From assembly GCA_949358305.1 (NCBI GenBank), contig OX442319.1, positions 7,874,001-7,938,000 on the forward strand: 64,000 nt of DNA. The letters are read 5' to 3'. This DNA comes from Strigamia acuminata. Taxonomy: Eukaryota > Arthropoda > Chilopoda > Geophilomorpha > Linotaeniidae. Below, piece by piece: positions 1 through 9,333 of this stretch (positions are counted from its first letter, which is position 1; every line of letters begins with the position of its first letter). The translations under genes and the position numbers were made by a program. Below the pieces are notes generated by a model, which saw nothing but the letters and a program-made list of their open reading frames with translations, had not been told where the DNA came from and did not search any database.

Positions 1-203
1 GCTAGTACGAAAATCGCACTGGAGAGCAATAAATCCGCAACAAATGGCATTGTTGTACCGCTGGAACAATGTGGAGAACACCTGCACCAAGTATCCAATA
101 GGTGGCGGAAACATAAGTTGGCCTGAGAATTTTTAAACTACTCACTACACATTGAATGTGTTTGAAAATAAACCTAAAACAAGAGCTAATAAAACACAAC
201 ACA

Positions 204-209
204 TTTATT
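204..209 (-). terminator. Poly(A) signal AATAAA in BEL 3' LTR
   Basis: AATAAA on the minus strand, followed downstream by a GT-rich stretch (TGTGTTGTGTTTT). This is the usual layout of a retrotransposon polyadenylation site in the R/U5 part of the LTR. The same site is at 8063-8068, 45017-45022 and 52836-52841. Confidence 0.6.
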
Positions 210-335
210 CAAAGGTTGGTTAATAACTGAAGAAATTACAGCAATTAGATTGGTTCTTAGAGAACCGCACATGCGCAGTACCGAATATGGCACGCGCCAG
301 GCCGATAGCGGCGAAATACAGATACACGAAAGAAT

Positions 336-353
336 CCGTTACCATGGTAACGG
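336..353. promoter_or_regulatory. Perfect RFX-type X-box palindrome in BEL LTR
   Basis: CCGTTACCATGGTAACGG is an 18-base perfect palindrome. Its core GTTACC-AT-GGTAAC fits the X-box consensus GTNRCC(N0-3)RGYAAC bound by RFX transcription factors. It is present in all four BEL LTRs in the window. That it is bound is an inference. Confidence 0.55.
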
Positions 354-1474
354 AGGAAACAAGATTACGGCAAAGTTGGCATTTGCTAAAAAATGCATTA
401 AAAATACATTGAATTACATTGAAATGACCACAAGAATGCGGTGAACAAAAAAGCTAATCACAACAATGTCCAAAAACACGTTAAACAATGAGATATTTGC
501 AATAAACCGATCTCGGAAAGAAAGGATTGAAAATAGCCAATCACAGGCTTCGAATATGACATAACGAACACATTTGAATTTCGATCGGTACAAAAGCACA
601 AAATTATCAAAGAATACATACTGAATAATAACGCAATGTAATAGTAAATGCAAATTATGTGATATAAAATACAAAAATAACGGTTACATTGTGTAATCGT
701 CGCTTGGGACAAACATGGCGACCGGCGAACATAACAAAGGTGTTGGATCAAACATGGCGTCCGGCGAACATAACATCGGCGGCAAAACTACACGTAAAAT
801 GAATGTAAAAACACTAAAATGTAAATAATCAATAAAGTATCGATTAAATTATAAGAATAATTATCAATTCTCTTCACAAAACATCGGAATAAAATACACA
901 GATTGAATAAATACGAATTTATCGGCCAAATGAACATTCCCGGCTGCGCTTTTATGGCAGACGGAAACGAACGTTCAAACCAATCAAACGGAACTTCCAA
1001 AGCAGTTTTGATGCAACTAGATAGAAAGAGCATGCTTGAATTAGTCTAAACGAATGCCTAATAAAATTCCAAGGGATTTGAAAAGTACTAAACAAAAGGT
1101 TAGAAGACGGAACCGTAACTTTACGGGAAACAGAAAAATGACGTCACTAACATCGCAAATGTATGCTAGGGAACGAAATATGCACCAAAACAGTTCGGAA
1201 TCAACACAAACTCTCAGAAAACAAGTGAATAAGTCAATAAATGCACGGAATAAGAAATTTGAAATCAATACAAAGCATAAACACTACTAAATATTGAAAA
1301 GTATGAATAAAAATCAAGTCAAAACACTTTAATAAGCAATAAAAATCTGAAAAGTGAAAAAATACCAATTAGGCAAAGGAAATTAAAGCACTTAAAGATT
1401 TTAATCAACTCAAAGTAAATGGTAAAAATATTGACAATAAAATAGCACAACAATTTCTACGCTGTCTTGCAACA

Positions 1475-1534
1475 GCGAATTGCCGGCGAGAGGACAGAGA
1501 TGGAGAACCACGCAAAAAAATCACAAAAGAAAAA
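1475..1534 (-). other. BEL copy 1: short 3' untranslated region without a polypurine tract
   Basis: Sixty bases between the gag-pol stop and the 3' LTR. In the sense direction it is rich in T and C where a purine tract is expected. The purine-rich 13-mer GAGAGGACAGAGA (1488-1500) lies on the antisense strand, and the same 13-mer occurs in sense orientation just before the gag-pol ATG (6778-6790). Confidence 0.6.
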
Positions 1535-4500
1535 TCACTCAAGTTCTAGGGCTCTCACATGCTTGACTGACCTTTTCAACTCACGTCCATCGGGTAGCAC
1601 AACTTTTATCACACGGATTTGACCATCCTCACCGGGAAAAATTTCTTTTATCCTGGCAAGTGGCCAAAAATATGGGTTAGTACCCATTTTTTCTAGAAGC
1701 ACTATTTGGTCTACTTTAGGGTTTTTGAAGAACTTATCACCTTTGGATTCATAAAAATTCCTCAATTGCATGAGGTAACTCTTTTTCCAAATTTTCCAGA
1801 ACTCCCAAATAAATTGGCGTCGTTTAATGTCCAGTTTTCTCAAATCGGATTTTTTAATTGCACTCAATTGTTTGTTTATTAGGTATTTAGGCATACCTCC
1901 TGTTAAGAAGTTTTCAGGTGCCAAAATTCTACCACCATCAACACTGTCGGGGACATAAGATAAAGGTCGTGAATTTAGCACTGAACTAATTTCCAGAGCC
2001 AAAGTTTGGAGAGTTTCTAAGTCTACGGTGCTGCGCAACAATGTCTTTCGAAGTTTATCTTTAACAGAGCGGACTAGACGCTCCCACGCTCCGCCCATCC
2101 ATGGAGACAGCGGTGGGATGAATGTCCAGAGCACCCTTTTTTCAGATAGGAATGTTTTCACGTCATTATGACCGATGAGTTTCCCCCATGATTGTAATTC
2201 GAGGCTTCCGCGCTCAAACGTCTTACTGTTGTCAGAGAAAATCTTCCCGGGGTATCCGTGGCGTGCCCCAAATCTTCTCATTGCAAGCAAAAACTTTGGC
2301 ACAGAAAGGTCCTCTGATACTTCTAAATGTATGGAACGGGTCACCATACACGTAAAAAGCAAGATATATACTTTTTTCTTTTCTTTCTTGTTGCTGCCGA
2401 CATAAATGGGACCCAAGTGGTCAACTCCGGTGTTTTGAAATGGCGCCGCTGGTGTCACACGTTCAGCAGGAAGGTCACCCGTTGAAGGGTTGTTGCGTGC
2501 AAGTTTTCCTCGTCGGCAAATCTCACATTCTCGAATAACTGTTTGTATAGTTCTTCGTCCTCTTATAATCCAAAATTGTTCGCGTAGGTGATACAAAGTT
2601 TCGCTTATGTCACCGTGAAGCAACTCCAAATGCACTTTTTTAATTAACAGTCTTGTTATCCAACTATCATAATGCAAAATAATTGGATACACTTCATCAA
2701 ATGTCAATAAAGATTTTTTCAAGCGGCTACGAAGTCGAAGTAATCCGTCCTCGTCAATGAAGAGCTCGAAATTGCGTAGGGTGGAATGTTTAGACAGTTT
2801 TCTTTTGTTTTTCACATCATCAATCTCCTCAGAAAAATGTAGTTTCTGGGAAAATTGCAGGATCTTCAATTGGTTGTCCTCTAACTCGAGTGGCGAGAGA
2901 GGCTCACCGCGCAAAAGTTTGTTTTTCCATCGCAAAATATACGAAAAAACTCTCAAAAGTTTGTTGTAATTCCGGAAACGTTTGAAAAATTGTCCAATAA
3001 AACTTTCCTTAACTTGAATAGTCATCACTACAATTTTTCGTTCCTCTTCTGGAAGAATCTCTTGTATAATTTCTGTTTTTTCTAGTTTTGAGACATCAAC
3101 TCCAAACCACCAAAGTTTATTTTGCATCAATGTTTTTGAGTTATGTGGTCGAGTCAATAAATCTGCTGGGTTAAATTCCGTTGGTACGTGAGACCATTGT
3201 TCGGGTTTGGTGGAAGAAATAATTTCTTGAACACGGTTTGAGACGTATGGCTTCCATACGTTCTTGTCCGAATTTATCCAGGCTAGAGTTATGGTGGAGT
3301 CCGAGTAGTATCGCACTTCAGTGACCGGGTAACCGGGAAGAAAGTTTTTTAACAGGTACTTGGTCATTCGCACTCCTACCACTGCTGCAGTTAATTCAAG
3401 TCGAGGAAGAGTCACTTTTTTCGTCGGCGCAATACGACATTTACTCAACAATAAAGTTCTTTTGCCCTCCAGATTGACGACAAAAATTGAACAGCCAAAT
3501 GCCTTTGTGCTTGCGTCACAGAAAACTTCTAAAGTGATGTCTTGACCGGAATAAGTCTGCAGCCAACGTTGTACTTTCAATTCTTTCAATTTTTGTATGT
3601 CTTGACTCCATTCTTCGACTTCTTTTTTCTCTGAGTCAAGAATCTTTTCATCCCAGTTTTTTGTTCTAATCCAGATTGCTTGAACTAGCAGTTTCATTTG
3701 AAGCACAACAGGAGCAATGAGTCCCATTGGATCGAATATGGAAGCCATTAATGAAACAACTTCTCGCTTCGTATTCGGAATTTTTTCAATTGTCGGAATG
3801 TTAAACATCATGACATCTTCTGCCGTGTTCCACAATATTCCAAGCATTTTTATAATTCCTAAGTCCGAAAACTCCTCTCCTCGCATATGAAAACCTTCTT
3901 TTTTCAAATTGTTGAAGACGTCCTTGCTTGAGGTCGCCCACTTCACGAGGGGAAGCTTTCCGTCGTCTAATATCATTTTCAGTTTCTCGCAATGTGATGT
4001 TGTGTCGGCTGTAAAATCTCCTCCTGACGTCAAATCATCCATGAAGATTCCATCATCGAGTGCGTCGACTTCTTTTGCATGAGTTTCTTCAAATTGTTTC
4101 GCTTGTTTCCTAATCGTCGCACACAAGAGGAATGGAGAAGAAATGACGCCAAATGGCACGACAATCATTCGCAGAACCATTAGATTATTCCACAAATTTT
4201 GCCATGAGTATGGCTCTTTGAAATAGTCACGAGCGACCCACAAAAAACGTAAAAAGTTTGTTTGAGTTGGGTTGATCATAACCTGGAGAAACGCTTGCTT
4301 AATGTCTGCTATTATTGGAATACAATAGAGACGGAATCTCACAATAACGAGTATTAAGTCTGGATTAAGGGAGGGTCCCGGAAATAAACAGTCATTGAGG
4401 GAAAGTTTCCCCTTCTTGGATGAAGACGCGTTGAACACTACTCGAAATTTCGTCGTGTCTCGATCCTCCTTGATTACAGGATGGTGAGGTATATTGTATG

Positions 4501-6775
4501 TTCCTTTCTTCAGAAAACGCTCTTCTTTTGGGACTTCCTCCGCGTGATTTTCGTGAATATACTGCCACATGGACTCGTCGTAACGTTTTTTGTAGTCCTC
4601 GTTGGCATCTATTCTTTTGAGCGTGTTGGCCAGTTGATTCATGGCCAATTCCCAATTGGACTCCAAGTCGACTTCCTGTCCGTTGAATGGCAGCATGACT
4701 TCATAACGTCCATCGTCTAGACGCTTCGTAGTTGATTCGAATCGATCGCGAATAAAGTCGGATTCTTTTTCTCCCGCATTTATTCCGATTGCTTCCAAGT
4801 TCCACAGTTTGTCCAATTTTTCTTGGATGTCTAAGTCGCATGTGTTGCAACATGTTGTCAATTCTTCCTCATCTTCGAATAAATTGGTGTTCCCCGCCGC
4901 TCCGGACAAGACCCAACCAAAAATTGTATTTATTAATCCAAGATCTGCGTTTACTTTTTTCTTGCCGTCCTTAACGACCTTCCACCACACGTCGACTCCT
5001 AAAAGCACGTCGATTTGAGAAGTCTTAGCTGGTAGGTCTTCAGCAAGTTCAAGGTTTAACTTCTTCACCTTGTCTATTATTGATGAGTTAAGAATGCCCT
5101 GCACTCGTGGCAAATTTTCCACAGAAAGCATTGAAAGTTTCAAATCTTGAGTGTCATTTTTACTTTGCAATGTGACATTAAACACATCATAGTCCGTGGC
5201 TGCTGGAGACGAGTCGTTGAATCTCTGTGTGGTGGCAGAGACACTGCCGCATTTTTTCAGTTTCAGTCTTTCAACAAATTCTTTTGTAATGAACGATCGA
5301 TGGCTTCCCGGGTCGATCATTCCACGAATGCTGTGAGTTCCTCCTGATTTGGTCTTGAGGTCCGCAGTGAAGATCATTAGTTGTAGAGTCGTCGAGATCG
5401 CGCATGAAACATGTGTTGTTACTTGTGGCTCCTTCGGCTTCTCCGCAGCGTTCGTTGAATTCTTCACCTCGGATTTTTTGCATATTGTGGAATGGTGTCG
5501 CCCACCACAATGTTTACAAGAAAATTTGACCTTGCAGTCTCCCACTCTATGTCCAGTTCTGAAACAGTTAAAACACAGTCTGTTTTTCTTTACTATTTCG
5601 ATTTTCGCGTTGATTTCGAAATCCTTTTTACAAGAGCCGTTTAAATGTTCTTCATCACAAAAAATGCACTTGCTTGTCCTTGAAGGCGCACTCTTGCTGT
5701 CAGATTTCGTTTCATTCTTTGTTTTGGCACTAGTAGACTGCTTGGCGTCTTGAGTAGCTGCGCACGTGGTCATTGAACCTTTCACTTTCGGTTTCTCCAC
5801 TTCAGATTTTTCATTCTTGTCTTTTTTCGATTTTTCAGAAACGCTTTCAGTTCGTTCGGCCATCGCAACTTCATTCACAAAGAAATTGAGCAACGTAACA
5901 ATGTTCTTATTTTGAATTCCGTGAACCTGGTAAAATCTTAATGCCATTGAAGTTGGAAACTTGCTAATTATGTCTGGCAATAAGAAGGCTCCGGAAGTCT
6001 GAATAGGAATTTTAAGTTGCTCTAAAAGTCTAATAGTCGCAGAAATCTTGGTCAAGTTTGTTTTTATCGCTTTTGTTGGATAAATACTCGAAACCACCTT
6101 TAATTCTCGAATTGATTTTATTAACGCAGTTTGTTGTGCATCCTCATCACCAAAATGTCTTTCGAGTTCTTCTCTTGCAAGGTCATAGGATTCCTCGATC
6201 AGGGGAAAAGTTGAGATGAGAATTGCCGCTTCTCCAGTACACATAGTTTGTAAATACTGGAGTTTTTCAATGTTACTCAGGTCTGGATCCTTGTGTACGG
6301 AGGTCTCGAAGTTGCTTTTGAATGTTCTGTACTTCAAAATATCTCCGTCGAATTTTACGGAATCCAGTTTGGGCAGCTTCGAATTTTTTCTAAACGTTGC
6401 TGTCGCGTTCAAGGTTGTATTCTGGTTTGAGCTTGTCGACGTATTTAATCTTCCTCCCAAAGTTGGAAGTGATCGCTTTGAAATTTCGTATCTCGTGCGA
6501 AGAAGATCCACTCTTGCTTGCATAGTCTCAAGCTTGTCAATGCATTCTAGATAATAGCCGTGGTCCGAATATTCCTGTAGATCATTCAGCGCACCGACTA
6601 TTCTTGTTTCTTTCGGGGTCGCAGTTTGCACCAGCGCTTCCAGTTCACCTGGATCTGCTGTCTTCTCCGATATAGACAACAAATGATTCATTGCAGTGAC
6701 TTGCGATTCCCAACGTTGTTGTTGCACTTCGATTTGATCCTCAGTTAGAAGATCTCTCATTGTAGGTTCCGCCAT
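1535..6775 (-). CDS. BEL/Pao gag-pol polyprotein, copy 1 (1746 aa)
   Basis: One long ORF makes the whole polyprotein: capsid, nucleocapsid, protease, reverse transcriptase, RNase H and integrase. The length is usual for BEL/Pao. Visible in order: a DUF1759-type gag region (residues about 130-320); a Cys/His-rich nucleocapsid (about 375-440) with CIFC, CFNCFRTGH and CKHCGGRHH; protease with DPG at 488-490 instead of the usual DTG or DSG; RT (about 770-1000) with FMDDL; RNase H starting near CDAS (about 1083) with later YSDS; integrase with an HHCC finger (about 1380-1425) and D1452, D1515, E1565 (49 residues between the last two); and a C-terminal DUF5641-like domain. The ATG at 6775 has AAAATGG context. 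There is no envelope ORF. The frame is unbroken, so the copy may be active. Confidence 0.96.
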   Translation of the reverse strand: MAEPTMRDLLTEDQIEVQQQRWESQVTAMNHLLSISEKTADPGELEALVQTATPKETRIVGALNDLQEYSDHGYYLECIDKLETMQARVDLLRTRYEISKRSLPTLGGRLNTSTSSNQNTTLNATATFRKNSKLPKLDSVKFDGDILKYRTFKSNFETSVHKDPDLSNIEKLQYLQTMCTGEAAILISTFPLIEESYDLAREELERHFGDEDAQQTALIKSIRELKVVSSIYPTKAIKTNLTKISATIRLLEQLKIPIQTSGAFLLPDIISKFPTSMALRFYQVHGIQNKNIVTLLNFFVNEVAMAERTESVSEKSKKDKNEKSEVEKPKVKGSMTTCAATQDAKQSTSAKTKNETKSDSKSAPSRTSKCIFCDEEHLNGSCKKDFEINAKIEIVKKNRLCFNCFRTGHRVGDCKVKFSCKHCGGRHHSTICKKSEVKNSTNAAEKPKEPQVTTHVSCAISTTLQLMIFTADLKTKSGGTHSIRGMIDPGSHRSFITKEFVERLKLKKCGSVSATTQRFNDSSPAATDYDVFNVTLQSKNDTQDLKLSMLSVENLPRVQGILNSSIIDKVKKLNLELAEDLPAKTSQIDVLLGVDVWWKVVKDGKKKVNADLGLINTIFGWVLSGAAGNTNLFEDEEELTTCCNTCDLDIQEKLDKLWNLEAIGINAGEKESDFIRDRFESTTKRLDDGRYEVMLPFNGQEVDLESNWELAMNQLANTLKRIDANEDYKKRYDESMWQYIHENHAEEVPKEERFLKKGTYNIPHHPVIKEDRDTTKFRVVFNASSSKKGKLSLNDCLFPGPSLNPDLILVIVRFRLYCIPIIADIKQAFLQVMINPTQTNFLRFLWVARDYFKEPYSWQNLWNNLMVLRMIVVPFGVISSPFLLCATIRKQAKQFEETHAKEVDALDDGIFMDDLTSGGDFTADTTSHCEKLKMILDDGKLPLVKWATSSKDVFNNLKKEGFHMRGEEFSDLGIIKMLGILWNTAEDVMMFNIPTIEKIPNTKREVVSLMASIFDPMGLIAPVVLQMKLLVQAIWIRTKNWDEKILDSEKKEVEEWSQDIQKLKELKVQRWLQTYSGQDITLEVFCDASTKAFGCSIFVVNLEGKRTLLLSKCRIAPTKKVTLPRLELTAAVVGVRMTKYLLKNFLPGYPVTEVRYYSDSTITLAWINSDKNVWKPYVSNRVQEIISSTKPEQWSHVPTEFNPADLLTRPHNSKTLMQNKLWWFGVDVSKLEKTEIIQEILPEEERKIVVMTIQVKESFIGQFFKRFRNYNKLLRVFSYILRWKNKLLRGEPLSPLELEDNQLKILQFSQKLHFSEEIDDVKNKRKLSKHSTLRNFELFIDEDGLLRLRSRLKKSLLTFDEVYPIILHYDSWITRLLIKKVHLELLHGDISETLYHLREQFWIIRGRRTIQTVIRECEICRRGKLARNNPSTGDLPAERVTPAAPFQNTGVDHLGPIYVGSNKKEKKKVYILLFTCMVTRSIHLEVSEDLSVPKFLLAMRRFGARHGYPGKIFSDNSKTFERGSLELQSWGKLIGHNDVKTFLSEKRVLWTFIPPLSPWMGGAWERLVRSVKDKLRKTLLRSTVDLETLQTLALEISSVLNSRPLSYVPDSVDGGRILAPENFLTGGMPKYLINKQLSAIKKSDLRKLDIKRRQFIWEFWKIWKKSYLMQLRNFYESKGDKFFKNPKVDQIVLLEKMGTNPYFWPLARIKEIFPGEDGQIRVIKVVLPDGRELKRSVKHVRALELE

Positions 6776-7771
6776 TTTCTCTGTCCTCTCTCACAAAAAA
6801 TTCGGCTGTGAAATTTGGAAAGAACAGATAAAAACGGGCATGACAATTCAACTTTGTTTTAATTTTTAAGAGAATAAACCTTTTTATTTTATCCCCCAAA
6901 AATATCTCAATATTCACGGTTTTTGTTTTAACTTTAAAGAGAATAAACTTTTTAATTTTATCCCCCAAAAAGCACTCAATTTTCACGGTCCTTGGTGACA
7001 CGTGAGAATTTTAGAATATCAAATGTTTGGCCAATCGAGGATGACCAAAAATTTGAGCGGTAATGTGTACGTAAATAAAACGTGACACAATTACCCTGCA
7101 CAGTTTGAAAATAATTGACGGTTCGTTTTGCAACAAAGCACGCCAATAAACTCTTTTGAAAACAATTGACGGTTCGTTTTGCAACAAAACACGCCAATAA
7201 CTCCTAACATTAAATTTTGACTCTACTGACAGCTTATTCAACTTGAAACTAGTCAGTTCTACTCGAAATAAATCTAATCTCCCCCGCTTATGGCGGTTAT
7301 AATGGAGAACTAAGCATGCAATGAAAAAACACTTCAAAAGTTGTAAAATAGACACTTTATCGGAATTTTCCCGAAAACCAACAAATGCAACTACCAAAAT
7401 CCCATAAAGACACTTGATACAGTTCCCCTTAATAACCAAAATCTCCAAAATTTCAATTTCATAAGGCAAAACACTGTAAAATGCAATTATTCCAGGGGCG
7501 AATCCGCTTTCCAACACGACGCGTTGTGTTATCCAGTGTTGTGACCTTGAACTCCAACTGCATGCACACTTTTGTTCGTTTTCGCCGCCAAAGAAGTCCC
7601 CGTCGTAACTTCTGTCACGTTGAACGTTGACTCTTGACATGGGTGACGAAACACGAACGTAATTTTCCTCCGTCGCACCAAACACTTTTTCAAACGTATT
7701 GATGATGCACTGGAAAAACTCACGAATTGCAGACGGAATCCTGGTCACGGCTACCAAAAGCTTCGTATCTG
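6776..7771 (-). other. BEL copy 1: 5' leader (996 bp) with two tandem repeats
   Basis: Region between the 5' LTR and the gag-pol start, the same length as in copy 2. Two imperfect tandem pairs are visible: a 69-bp unit about 6850-6987 (core GGGGGATAAAAT) and a 51-bp unit about 7105-7200 (core GTTGCAAAACGAACCGTCAA). An ORF of 320 codons (7011-7973, minus) starts in the LTR and crosses this region. I do not call it a gene (see findings). No clear tRNA primer site is seen next to the LTR; the first TGG lies about 16 bases in and I cannot assign a tRNA. Confidence 0.7.
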
Positions 7772-9333
7772 TGTTGCAGGTCAACAAGACAGATAGAAAG
7801 GAATGGCGATGCGTATCCAAATTCAAGACACTTGAGCTCGCCCAAGGTCGTATGGCGTGGCTAGTACGAAAATCGCACTGGAGAGCAATAAATCCGCAAC
7901 AAATGGCATTGTTGTACCGCTGGAACAATGTGGAGAACACCTGCACCAAGTATCCAATAGGTGGCGGAAACATAAGTTGGCCTGAGAATTTTTAAACTAC
8001 TCACTACACATTGAATGTGTTTGAAAATAAACCTAAAACAAGAGCTAATAAAACACAACACATTTATTCAAAGGTTGGTTAATAACTGAAGAAATTACAG
8101 CAATTAGATTGGTTCTTAGAGAACCGCACATGCGCAGTACCGAATATGGCACGCGCCAGGCCGATAGCGGCGAAATACAGATACACGAAAGAATCCGTTA
8201 CCATGGTAACGGAGGAAACAAGATTACGGCAAAGTTGGCATTTGCTAAAAAATGCATTAAAAATACATTGAATTACATTGAAATGACCACAAGAATGCGG
8301 TGAACAAAAAAGCTAATCACAACAATGTCCAAAAACACGTTAAACAATGAGATATTTGCAATAAACCGATCTCGGAAAGAAAGGATTGAAAATAGCCAAT
8401 CACAGGCTTCGAATATGACATAACGAACACATTTGAATTTCGATCGGTACAAAAGCACAAAATTATCAAAGAATACATACTGAATAATAACGCAATGTAA
8501 TAGTAAATGCAAATTATGTGATATAAAATACAAAAATAACGGTTACATTGTGTAATCGTCGCTTGGGACAAACATGGCGACCGGCGAACATAACAAAGGT
8601 GTTGGATCAAACATGGCGTCCGGCGAACATAACATCGGCGGCAAAACTACACGTAAAATGAATGTAAAAACACTAAAATGTAAATAATCAATAAAGTATC
8701 GATTAAATTATAAGAATAATTATCAATTCTCTTCACAAAACATCGGAATAAAATACACAGATTGAATAAATACGAATTTATCGGCCAAATGAACATTCCC
8801 GGCTGCGCTTTTATGGCAGACGGAAACGAACGTTCAAACCAATCAAACGGAACTTCCAAAGCAGTTTTGATGCAACTAGATAGAAAGAGCATGCTTGAAT
8901 TAGTCTAAACGAATGCCTAATAAAATTCCAAGGGATTTGAAAAGTACTAAACAAAAGGTTAGAAGACGGAACCGTAACTTTACGGGAAACAGAAAAATGA
9001 CGTCACTAACATCGCAAATGTATGCTAGGGAACGAAATATGCACCAAAACAGTTCGGAATCAACACAAACTCTCAGAAAACAAGTGAATAAGTCAATAAA
9101 TGCACGGAATAAGAAATTTGAAATCAATACAAAGCATAAACACTACTAAATATTGAAAAGTATGAATAAAAATCAAGTCAAAACACTTTAATAAGCAATA
9201 AAAATCTGAAAAGTGAAAAAATACCAATTAGGCAACGGAAATTAAAGCACTTAAAGATTTTAATCAACTCAAAGTAAATGGTAAAAATATTGACAATAAA
9301 ATAGCACAACAATTTCTACGCTGTCTTGCAACA
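7772..9333 (-). repeat. BEL copy 1, 5' LTR (1562 bp)
   Basis: Complete LTR with TGTTGCA/TGCAACA ends. On the minus strand it should carry the promoter and transcription start. It contains the X-box palindrome (8195-8212), a CRE palindrome (8998-9005), two copies of the 39-bp tandem repeat with CGCCATGTTTG cores (YY1/Pho-like, about 8570-8645) and AATAAA (8063-8068, minus). It abuts satellite at 9334. Confidence 0.95.
8195..8212. promoter_or_regulatory. Perfect RFX-type X-box palindrome in BEL LTR
   Basis: Same 18-base palindrome as at 336-353, in the LTR that should drive copy 1. A perfect CRE palindrome lies in the same LTR at 8998-9005. Confidence 0.55.

Larger units (their letters stand above)
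1..1474 (-). repeat. BEL copy 1, 3' LTR (truncated by window edge)
   Basis: Direct repeat of 7860-9333. It ends on the inner side at CTTGCAACA (1466-1474), where the internal region starts with GCGAATTGCCGG. It holds the same candidate control sites as the other BEL LTRs: an RFX-type X-box (336-353), a CRE palindrome TGACGTCA (1139-1146) and a poly(A) signal read on the minus strand (204-209). Two copies of a 39-bp tandem repeat with a GCCATGTTT core lie around 710-785. Confidence 0.95.
1..9333 (-). mobile_element. BEL/Pao LTR retrotransposon, copy 1 (left end outside window)
   Basis: An element read on the minus strand. Its 5' LTR is at 7772-9333 and its 3' LTR runs from outside the window to 1474. 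Bases 1-1474 repeat 7860-9333 with one difference that I see (1377 against 9236). The LTR ends are TGTTGCA and TGCAACA, a short terminal inverted repeat. At the right end the satellite resumes at once with GATGTTTCTAAAAC. The partner target-site copy lies left of the window, about 87 bases beyond base 1 by comparison of the LTRs. One gag-pol ORF fills the inside. The element is the same family as the copy at 43752-53132, in opposite orientation. Confidence 0.95.
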
